From: Candidatus Sericytochromatia bacterium
Lineage (GTDB): Bacteria; Cyanobacteriota; Sericytochromatia; UBA7694; JACMQJ01
DNA length: 11,826 bases
Assembly: GCA_014377055.1 (NCBI GenBank)
Contig: JACMQJ010000708.1
Location: 1-11,826, forward strand
Direction of reading: 5' to 3'
The position numbers and the translations under genes were made by a program. Positions 7,018 to 11,826 of this stretch are shown piece after piece. Numbering within the stretch: the stretch's first letter is position 1; every line of letters begins with the position of its first letter. The notes below the pieces were generated by a model, which saw nothing but the letters and a program-made list of their open reading frames with translations, searched no databases and was not told where the DNA came from.

Positions 7018-7257
7018 ATGGACAATCCAAGTTTAGAACCAATAGAACAGTATGTTATTGATGCAGTAAGACGAATGAGGTTAGAGAAAAATATATCTCA
7101 AAAAGAGTTGTCTTACGCTTTGAATCTTTCTATCGGTTTTATTGGAGATATTGAGAGTTCAAAATCCAGAGCCAAGTATAATCTTTCGCATATCAATAAA
7201 TTAGCAGAAATATTTGACTGTTCCCCAAAGGATTTTCTTCCAGATAGTCCACTGTAA
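7018..7257 (+). CDS. XRE-family HTH transcriptional regulator
   Basis: 79-residue Cro/CI-type DNA-binding protein. Almost the whole length is the HTH_3 fold: the first helix is about 8-23, the HTH proper is about 27-47 (SQKELSYALNLSIGFIGDIE, with Q28, L31 and I46 in the usual places), and two further helices end in CSPKDFLPD (68-76), a typical end for small Bacteroidota XRE proteins. There is no second domain, as in controller (C) proteins of restriction-modification systems and small phage or ICE repressors. It is transcribed divergently from the exported-protein gene, with a dyad operator in between at 6954-6973, and convergently with the excisionase-like gene. I infer that it represses its own promoter and possibly the leftward genes, including, by read-through, the dual-ATPase operon. 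The ATG at 7018 has no competing start. Confidence 0.92.
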   Translation: MDNPSLEPIEQYVIDAVRRMRLEKNISQKELSYALNLSIGFIGDIESSKSRAKYNLSHINKLAEIFDCSPKDFLPDSPL

Positions 7258-7331
7258 TATGTTAAACTCATAAATTATACAGTCTATAAAAGTTAAAAAA
7301 CCGCAAAGCACCACCCACCATAACAGGTTAA

Positions 7332-7604
7332 TTATCTCCTGCTATTGAATAAATATTTAGCTGCTTTTTGTGTTATGTTTTCTCGGTTAAGTCGTTTGTT
7401 ACTCATTAGAAAACCGTCTAAATCTTCAATTTTAAAGTAGATACATTTTCCGTTTGGTTTATATGAGATTAAAACTTTATCCCTAGATAATCTTCTAATA
7501 TAATGAATGCTCTTTCCTAAATAAATTGATGCTTCTAATGTGTTGGCAAAACCTCTTATTTTAATGAGTTCTACCACTTCTTTTGGTGTACTATTAACTA
7601 CCAT
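7332..7604 (-). CDS. Excisionase-like HTH DNA-binding protein
   Basis: 90 residues from the ATG at 7602-7604 (a TTG at 7643 would add 13). The central part carries a MerR/excisionase-type winged helix (HTH_17-like): ANTLEASIYLGKSIHYIRRL at 20-39 is the HTH, and ISYKPNGKCIYFKIEDLDGFL at 46-66 has the wing ending in the usual IYFK..DLD..L signature. Proteins of this type sit next to tyrosine recombinases in Bacteroidota conjugative and mobilizable elements and act as recombination directionality factors or regulators. Here the gene lies 125 bp downstream of the integrase gene in the same direction, so the two may be co-transcribed. The C-terminal 20 residues are basic and unstructured. I infer a role in element excision; a plain regulator is the alternative. 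Confidence 0.8.
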   Translation of the reverse strand: MVVNSTPKEVVELIKIRGFANTLEASIYLGKSIHYIRRLSRDKVLISYKPNGKCIYFKIEDLDGFLMSNKRLNRENITQKAAKYLFNSRR

Positions 7605-7729
7605 AATTATTTGATTTTTAATGTTTAATCTTTTCGATTTCAATTTTTCGATTAAATATTATCTTTCAAATAATTACAGTAGTAATAGATGAGATAAAAG
7701 GAACAATTTTTCTATTATAAAAAATACTC

Positions 7730-8869
7730 TTATAAATACAAATCAGGCATATTTGCTACTGCATCTATTTTCTTTTTATCTATCACTTTTGCATAGATTT
7801 CAGTAGTTCTCAAATGGCGATGTCCTAATAATTTACTGACTGTATAGATGTCGGTATCCATTGTTAATTGTAGTGTAGCAAAACTATGACGAGCGCAGTG
7901 AAATGTAATATGTTTATCAATTCCAGCATTAGAAATCCACTTATGTAATATTTTGTTGTGGTATGCACTATAGATTAAATCTTCAAAGAGTAAATCATCA
8001 TCCTTTTTTCGTTCCCCTAAATTTTTAACAGCTTGTTCACTAAGCGGAAGATGTTCTACTCCTTTTGTTTTTTGTTGAGTAAACTTGAGCATATAACCGT
8101 TAAGTTTGTCAAAAGTGATATTTTTCCATCTTAATGGTTTTATATCTGAAAATCTTAATCCAGTTAATACACTAAAAACAAATGCTTCTTTCATTATTGG
8201 ATAATCACATTCAGTTTTAACTAATATTTGCAGTTCTCCCAAAGTTAAATATTGCCTACTGGTTTCTTTCTCTTTTATGCTTTTTACTCTTATAGACGGA
8301 TTTTCAGAAATCATCCTACTTTGGTAAGCTTCTTTCAAAGCGGTTTTTATTTTATTAAAGTATGATAATGCTGAGTTCTGAGATAATTTTCCACCGCGCG
8401 ATGATATTTTATTAGTCAATAGATATATTTTGAAATTCTCTAAAAAGAAGTCATCAATTTTGGAGAGTGGAATGTCCTTGCCTTTACAAAAGCTATTTAG
8501 ATGTTTGTATGTACTTAACCACGACCCCCAAGTTCCATTTACTTCACATTTTTTATCTGTTGTTTGTTTAAAATATTCTAAAAAACCTATTTTTCCACTT
8601 ACACTACTTACAAATCCGTGCTTCCTACTTTGTAAATCCAATATTTTTTGAGCTCTTATTGATTCAGCTAATAACTGGGTTTCTTTGTTGTGTTCTTTCT
8701 CTAAAAAGTTTTTCGGTTTATCGTAGAGGTATAGTCTCAAAAATTCATAGTTCCTTTTTTTATTTTCTTCATCGTGGTACATCAAAAACAAACTATTCAT
8801 TTTTGGTTTACCTTTTTCTAAACTCTTTTTTGATTGTTGTCCTTTACGCACTGATAAGTAGATTTTCAT
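7730..8869 (-). CDS. Tyrosine recombinase (integrase)
   Basis: 379-residue site-specific recombinase, full length for the Bacteroidota integrases of conjugative and mobilizable elements. The N-terminal ~90 residues form the arm-type DNA-binding region, residues about 95-195 are a SAM-like core-binding domain, and about 205-375 are the catalytic domain. All catalytic residues are visible: R239 in LTGLRFSD, K267 in QQKTKG, H324 and R327 in HCARHSF, H350 in LLGHRHL and the nucleophile Y359 in TEIYAKV. It should therefore be active. An inverted repeat lies 16 bp upstream of the start (8886-8924), and an excisionase-like gene follows downstream. The ATG at 8867-8869 gives the expected N terminus (MKIYLSVRKG). 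The enzyme presumably moves the element carrying the defence-like operon; the attachment site is not proven. Confidence 0.95.
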   Translation of the reverse strand: MKIYLSVRKGQQSKKSLEKGKPKMNSLFLMYHDEENKKRNYEFLRLYLYDKPKNFLEKEHNKETQLLAESIRAQKILDLQSRKHGFVSSVSGKIGFLEYFKQTTDKKCEVNGTWGSWLSTYKHLNSFCKGKDIPLSKIDDFFLENFKIYLLTNKISSRGGKLSQNSALSYFNKIKTALKEAYQSRMISENPSIRVKSIKEKETSRQYLTLGELQILVKTECDYPIMKEAFVFSVLTGLRFSDIKPLRWKNITFDKLNGYMLKFTQQKTKGVEHLPLSEQAVKNLGERKKDDDLLFEDLIYSAYHNKILHKWISNAGIDKHITFHCARHSFATLQLTMDTDIYTVSKLLGHRHLRTTEIYAKVIDKKKIDAVANMPDLYL

Positions 8870-8885
8870 TTTTTTCTCTTTTTTG

Positions 8886-8924
8886 GTTACTAATTATGGT
8901 GTAAAGTCCCTCCTAATTAGTAAC
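8886..8924. repeat. 11-bp inverted repeat upstream of the integrase gene
   Basis: GTTACTAATTA (8886-8896) and TAATTAGTAAC (8914-8924) are perfect reverse complements separated by 17 bp, starting 16 bp before the integrase ATG. Likely an operator for integrase expression or a pair of recombinase or excisionase binding sites. The right arm belongs to the 13-mer TCCTAATTAGTAA (8911-8923), which also occurs at 187-199. Confidence 0.55.
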
Positions 8925-9292
8925 ACAGACAACAGTAAACCCTATCAAATAACCTACTTTGTATTTTCCATAAACCATAAATTACTTTCTTAACACAGAA
9001 TATAACCGATATTCAAAAGGTTTTAAGTTGGAGGAATCAATCTTTATTTTTTACTGTATTTGATTTTAGTTTTTATTTAATCGTTTAAAATTAACTACAA
9101 TACCGTTTTTAATAAGTTACAACAATTTTAATCTGTTAATGGATACTTTATACCAAAAAGCAATTTGACGATCTACAATATTATCATTTTCATTCAAAGA
9201 GGCATTTGACTCATTTTATGAATTAAACAATTATTCAGAGAAGTATAAATCAACACTATTTGACCGTTTAGCACTTATATTTTTTATTAGTG

Positions 9293-9345
9293 TTAATATC
9301 CTACTGCTGTTATTAGTGGAAGTGATAACAGCAGTAGGAGATTAA
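9293..9345. repeat. Long inverted repeat, 21-bp arms with one mismatch
   Basis: The inner 14 bp are perfect: CCTACTGCTGTTAT (9300-9313) pairs with ATAACAGCAGTAGG (9325-9338) around an 11-nt loop. The pairing continues outward to 9293 and 9345 with one mismatch (9298/9340). Neither strand has a T-run after the stem, so it is not an intrinsic terminator. Its place between integrase and iterons fits an origin-associated hairpin (single-strand origin or oriT-like), a recombination site or a structured RNA; the sequence does not decide. Confidence 0.75.
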
Positions 9346-9517
9346 TGGTAATAATTTTCAAAGGGAAGGAATAATCATATTTGTCAAAAAGTAGTAATGA
9401 AACTTTAAAGGATATTCAAAACAGAGGATATCTTTTATAAGCAGTAGTTTATTCAAAGTAGTAAGTAAAAGCAGAGTAGGAGAAAATCAAGAAGCAACAA
9501 CGTCAGTTGTTTGCAGT

Positions 9518-9575
9518 TTAATTTATTATTTACTTCTTTGATTAATATTATTAGTTCTATTATTATATATAAGAC
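9518..9575. other. AT-rich tract next to iterons (candidate unwinding element)
   Basis: Almost entirely A and T, including TATTATATATAA, immediately before the first iteron. In iteron plasmids such a tract beside the repeats is where the duplex opens. The whole window is AT-rich, so the contrast is modest. Confidence 0.4.
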
Positions 9576-9576
9576 C

Positions 9577-9686
9577 AAAATTGGTGAGATAGTAAACCAA
9601 AAAAAGTGATATAGAAGTGTAAAATTGGTGTGGTAGTAAATCAAAATTAGTGAGGTAGAAGAATAAAATTAGTGATAATTTGATAT
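9577..9686 (+). repeat. 22-bp tandem iterons (four full, one partial)
   Basis: Repeats start at 9577, 9599, 9621, 9643 and 9665, an exact 22-bp period (about two helical turns). The shared core is AAAATTRGTGAGRTAG followed by a variable A-rich end; the second copy has AAAAAAAGTGATATAG and the fifth matches only in its first half (AAAATTAGTGAT). The constant phase places each core on the same face of the helix, the hallmark of Rep-binding iterons. The array ends inside the promoter of the duplicated winged-helix gene at 9733, so binding could both start replication and repress the gene. Confidence 0.8.
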
Positions 9687-9691
9687 ATTTG
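9684..9691 (+). promoter_or_regulatory. -7 promoter box of the initiator gene
   Basis: TATATTTG is a perfect match to the Bacteroidota -7 consensus TAnnTTTG, 41 bp before the ATG at 9733. It overlaps the last partial iteron by three bases, and no clear -33 TTTG is seen. Occupancy of the iterons would be expected to block it. Confidence 0.5.
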
Positions 9692-9732
9692 CACTATTGA
9701 ATAAAAGTAGTTAGATTTTAGTAGTCAATTTT

Positions 9733-10353
9733 ATGGAGGATATAAGTAAATTTAATATACGATTAAACGTAAAAGTACCGTATAAAATATTATCAAATAA
9801 GGAGTTATCTACTAATGAAAAACTAATATTAGCATTAGATTACACTTACAGTTTAAAAAAAGGTTATAACAGTTATACCAATGTATATATTGGGGAGTTA
9901 TTCTCTTTGCATGAAAATATCATTGGACTTTGTAGAAAAAGTTTAATTACAAAAGGGTATTTGTTAAAAGACACCAATGATAAACGAATTCATCATCTAA
10001 CCGATAAATTAGGGAGTATAGAACTTCCTAAAATGGAAGAAGAAGCGAAAAATGATATTGTATGTATTATCCCTTTTGAAATCTACCATAATCCAGATTT
10101 AACAACGGGAGCAAAATTATTGTGGGGAGAGTATAATACAATGAGTAAATCTGAAAAAGGATATTTTAAAGAAAGAATAACAACCTCAGAAATAATGAAT
10201 GTTAGTGTTGGAAGTATCTCTAATTGGACAAAACAACTATTTGAATATGGGTTTTTAGAAGAATATGAAGTTAAGTCAGAATACTACAAAAAACAAAAAG
10301 TAGTACGAACAATACAATTTAATAGAACAAAAGAGAAACCTATTGACGATTAA
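9733..10353 (+). CDS. Duplicated winged-helix protein, probable iteron-binding replication initiator
   Basis: 206-residue DNA-binding protein built from two similar halves. Residues 15-79 (VPYKILSNKELSTNEKLILA..., ending KGYLLKD) align with 113-178 (IPFEIYHNPDLTTGAKLLWG..., ending YGFLEEY) at an offset of 98 residues. Both start with a short strand, go through an L(S/T)xxxKLxxA-type helix, and end in an HTH whose recognition helix is followed by G(Y/F)L. Tandem winged helices are the fold of Rep_3-type initiators (RepE, pi, RepA), although I see no specific Rep_3 signature and 206 residues is short. The gene begins right after a set of 22-bp iterons, the strongest argument for an initiator role. 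A DnaD-like helper or a plain regulator is the alternative. The linker (80-112) is charged. The ATG at 9733 is the only good start. Confidence 0.75.
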   Translation: MEDISKFNIRLNVKVPYKILSNKELSTNEKLILALDYTYSLKKGYNSYTNVYIGELFSLHENIIGLCRKSLITKGYLLKDTNDKRIHHLTDKLGSIELPKMEEEAKNDIVCIIPFEIYHNPDLTTGAKLLWGEYNTMSKSEKGYFKERITTSEIMNVSVGSISNWTKQLFEYGFLEEYEVKSEYYKKQKVVRTIQFNRTKEKPIDD

Positions 10354-10491
10354 GTTATTTAAAAGACGTACAACAGTTTAAAATTTTTGTATGGTATATT
10401 TTCTTATTTTTGATTTATAAATTGATTATACGGTTTAGTAAATAGTAAAAATCGAATGTCGATCCAATTAATTAGAATTAAAAAAAGGAAA

Positions 10492-10890
10492 ATGACAATT
10501 AAAGTAAAAAAGATGAGAAGTCATCTTATTGAACTTGCAAGAAAAGAAGAGACAATTTTTTATTTAAAATTCATTGAGGAGTGTGGTTTAAATTATAATA
10601 TGTCCAATACATCTGATTATAATAAATTCAGTGATGAATTAAGGCAGATTCTCAAATTCGAAATTGATAACAAAAGACCATGTTTGACTTTGTTAATACT
10701 TAGTTCGGAAAAAGTAAAAGGGTATGATATTTACTTGCCTTCAGGAGGATTTTTTAAGTATGCAGAAAAATATAGAAAATACTGTACATTTAGAGGAAGA
10801 GAAACTTTTTTTTTAGATGAAAAAGTTAAGCTCTTTGATTTTTGGAAAGACGAACAAAAATATATTGAAAACAAGGATTTTAAAGAGTAA
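10492..10890 (+). CDS. Unrecognised 132-residue protein with a PxxGFFxxA motif
   Basis: Start at ATG 10492 chosen because AAGGAAA lies just upstream; an in-frame ATG at 10456 would add 12 mostly basic residues. The N-terminal ~35 residues look helical (MRSHLIELARKEETIFYLKF). The middle has a hydrophobic strand RPCLTLLIL (62-70), then PSGGFFKYA (83-91), then an aromatic stretch ending FDFW (115-118) before a charged tail. The order R-P-x-L-hydrophobic strand, P-x-x-G-F-F-x-x-A, F/Y-W-x-x-E recalls a widespread family of small uncharacterised proteins in bacterial accessory regions, but I cannot assign a function. It is basic, cytosolic and lacks nuclease motifs. The next gene follows after 47 bp in the same direction, suggesting co-transcription. 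Confidence 0.7.
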   Translation: MTIKVKKMRSHLIELARKEETIFYLKFIEECGLNYNMSNTSDYNKFSDELRQILKFEIDNKRPCLTLLILSSEKVKGYDIYLPSGGFFKYAEKYRKYCTFRGRETFFLDEKVKLFDFWKDEQKYIENKDFKE

Positions 10891-10937
10891 TTAATGGTAT
10901 TCAATAGGGTATAAGTTTAAAAATATAGAGTTTAATT

Positions 10938-11312
10938 ATGATAGAACATTTAGTGAATTTACTGTATATTCAATTTTATCAAGATCTTCAATTGTCAGAA
11001 TTATTGCTTAATGATGAAATTGATGTCAATGAAACTGCTATTGATAATTTAACTGTAGTTTTGGATATTATTGGTTATCCTAAAGATAATACAGATGAAA
11101 GAGGGAAATTATCAGAACAGGATATTTATAATAGAGATTTCTTCTATCAAAGTTTTACCGAATTAGAATACCCTAACATAAATAGTGAACTTTTAGTGAA
11201 AGAAAAAATCAGGGAGTTTGTTGATTGGGTATGTGGTGAAACGCTTGAATTATATAAACAGAATAAATTAACTACAGATGATTTTTTAAAAAACATTATG
11301 GATATCAAATAG
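10938..11312 (+). CDS. Acidic hypothetical protein (124 residues)
   Basis: Not recognised. Strongly acidic with long predicted helices (1-24, about 33-45, 84-112), a single Cys (C94), and no signal peptide, metal site or DNA-binding motif. It starts 47 bp after the basic 132-residue protein and may be its partner in a two-gene unit; a basic/acidic pair is compatible with toxin-antitoxin, effector-immunity or simple complex formation, none of which is shown. Its 3' end overlaps the convergent zinc-finger HTH gene by 27 bp. The ATG at 10938 is preceded by A/T-rich sequence without a Shine-Dalgarno. Confidence 0.65.
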   Translation: MIEHLVNLLYIQFYQDLQLSELLLNDEIDVNETAIDNLTVVLDIIGYPKDNTDERGKLSEQDIYNRDFFYQSFTELEYPNINSELLVKEKIREFVDWVCGETLELYKQNKLTTDDFLKNIMDIK

Positions 11313-11639
11313 TGTTTTCTTTAAATCAGACTTCAAAAATAAAAAACGATTTTTCAAACATACGTATTTCAAATTATTCTCTTTGATTTTCCTACGCAAA
11401 GTTATCTCTGAAATTTCAAAGAACATAAGAGCTTCTTTGATTGATAGATAATGCTTTGAGTTTAAATCCTCTTTGGTAATAATTGGTTTTATCTTTGGAA
11501 TCACAAGAGTATTTTCCTTTTGTAATTCCCTCCAATTTCTCTTATAACATATCATAGAACAATAGATACCTTTACTACTTTTTGCTATAAATTCTTCTTT
11601 ACAGACTACACAATTTCTTTTGATTTGTAAATGACTCAT
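11286..11639 (-). CDS. Zinc-finger plus excisionase-type HTH protein
   Basis: 117 residues. Near the N terminus is a small zinc-binding finger, C10-X2-C13-X13-C27-X3-C31 (CVVC...YCSMIC). Residues about 63-112 are a MerR/excisionase-like winged HTH: YLSIKEALMFFEISEITLRR then RFLFLKSDLKKTLF, which ends in the usual wing-plus-DL pattern. This combination is common in small regulators carried by Bacteroidota plasmids and conjugative elements; the partner genes are off the right edge. It is convergent with the acidic hypothetical gene, overlapping its end by 27 bp. The ATG at 11637-11639 is used. Likely a DNA-binding regulator or accessory factor; the target is unknown. It differs from the excisionase-like protein at 7332-7604 in having the finger, so the two are not simple duplicates. 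Confidence 0.82.
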   Translation of the reverse strand: MSHLQIKRNCVVCKEEFIAKSSKGIYCSMICYKRNWRELQKENTLVIPKIKPIITKEDLNSKHYLSIKEALMFFEISEITLRRKIKENNLKYVCLKNRFLFLKSDLKKTLFDIHNVF

Positions 11640-11780
11640 TATTACTTACTGTATTTGTTACTATATGATTTTCCTTTGTTTATCAACTAAAACGCTATCT
11701 GTAAGTAACAACTCAATATAGAAGCTACTTTACGGACTATGGTATCATAAAATTCATAAAAAATATCGATTTACAAAACA

Positions 11781-11820
11781 TAGTAACACGATTAGTAGCA
11801 CAAATAGGGTAAATAAGGGT
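11781..11820. repeat. Short imperfect direct repeats at the window edge
   Basis: TAGTAACACGAT (11781-11792) is followed by TAGTAGCACAAA (11793-11804; 9 of 12 identical), then AAATAGGGT (11802-11810) and AAATAAGGGT (11811-11820). The array is cut by the end of the window, so its full size and role (operator, origin or chance) cannot be judged. Confidence 0.3.
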
Positions 11821-11826
11821 AAACAA

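Larger units (their letters stand above)
8870..9732. other. Long non-coding region with origin-like structures
   Basis: About 860 bp without a credible gene between the integrase and the winged-helix initiator. From left to right it holds an inverted repeat (8886-8924), an A/T-rich stretch with three scattered TTTGAC words (around 9162-9265), a 21-bp-arm hairpin (9293-9345), three variants of the word GCAGTAG (9331, 9441, 9471), a small AACAAC/GTTGTT hairpin (9496-9511), a nearly pure A/T tract (about 9518-9575), and 22-bp iterons (9577-9686). A minus-strand open frame at 9453-9644 runs through the iterons and is judged spurious. Confidence 0.7.

Noticed and set aside
9293..9345. The long hairpin as an intrinsic terminator
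   Set aside because: No T-run follows the stem on either strand, and no gene ends close to it.
9453..9644. Minus-strand open frame for a 63-residue very hydrophobic peptide
   Set aside because: It runs straight through the A/T-rich tract and the iterons; its Leu/Ile-rich composition is what AT-rich repeats give when translated. Not a credible gene.
11642..11708. Inverted TTACTTAC (11642-11649) and GTAAGTAA (11701-11708)
   Set aside because: Eight-bp arms 51 bp apart are expected by chance in AT-rich DNA.

Overview
The window is AT-rich throughout and looks like accessory DNA from a member of the Bacteroidota, most likely a flavobacterium-like lineage. The grounds are base composition, the scarcity of Shine-Dalgarno sequences before most starts, matches to the Bacteroidota -7 promoter box (TAnnTTTG), a Bacteroidota-style tyrosine recombinase, and an excisionase-like HTH protein. 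No rRNA, tRNA, CRISPR array or transposase was seen. The species is not identifiable from this sequence alone.

Left part (about 225-6025, all leftward): a tight four-gene operon, the most interesting part of the window. In transcription order it encodes a 903-residue protein with two GHKL ATPase domains, a 224-residue receiver-domain protein without a DNA-binding output, an HNH-type nuclease candidate, and a 612-residue gamma-class N6-adenine DNA methyltransferase. The ATPase has a MORC/Hsp90-like domain at the N terminus and a histidine-kinase-like FSHDL box plus HATPase domain at the C terminus. Junctions are an 11-nt gap, an 11-nt overlap and an 8-nt gap. Read together, this looks like restriction-modification hardware wired to a cytoplasmic two-component phosphorelay: ATPase senses, receiver relays, HNH cuts, methylase protects. 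I infer an anti-phage or anti-plasmid role; I cannot name a described system that matches exactly.

Middle (6026-7643): a 390-bp gap holding overlapping palindromes, one followed by a T8 run on the minus strand; a small exported protein of unknown function; and an XRE regulator transcribed divergently from it. A 20-bp near-perfect palindrome lies between the two and is a likely shared operator. An excisionase-like HTH protein follows, convergent with the XRE gene.

Integration and replication part (7730-9732): a complete tyrosine recombinase, an inverted repeat just upstream of its start, and then an 860-bp non-coding stretch. That stretch contains a long imperfect hairpin, an AT-rich tract and four to five 22-bp tandem iterons. 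The iterons run up to the promoter of a protein made of two tandemly duplicated winged-helix domains. This has the layout of an iteron-controlled replication origin with its initiator, so the DNA is probably a plasmid, or an integrative element with plasmid-like replication.

Right end (10492-11826): two small unrecognised genes in the same direction, a convergent gene for a zinc-finger plus HTH protein, and a short repeat-bearing tail cut by the window edge. The overall picture is a mobile element (integrase, excisionase-like factor, initiator and iterons) carrying a regulated defence-like cargo.
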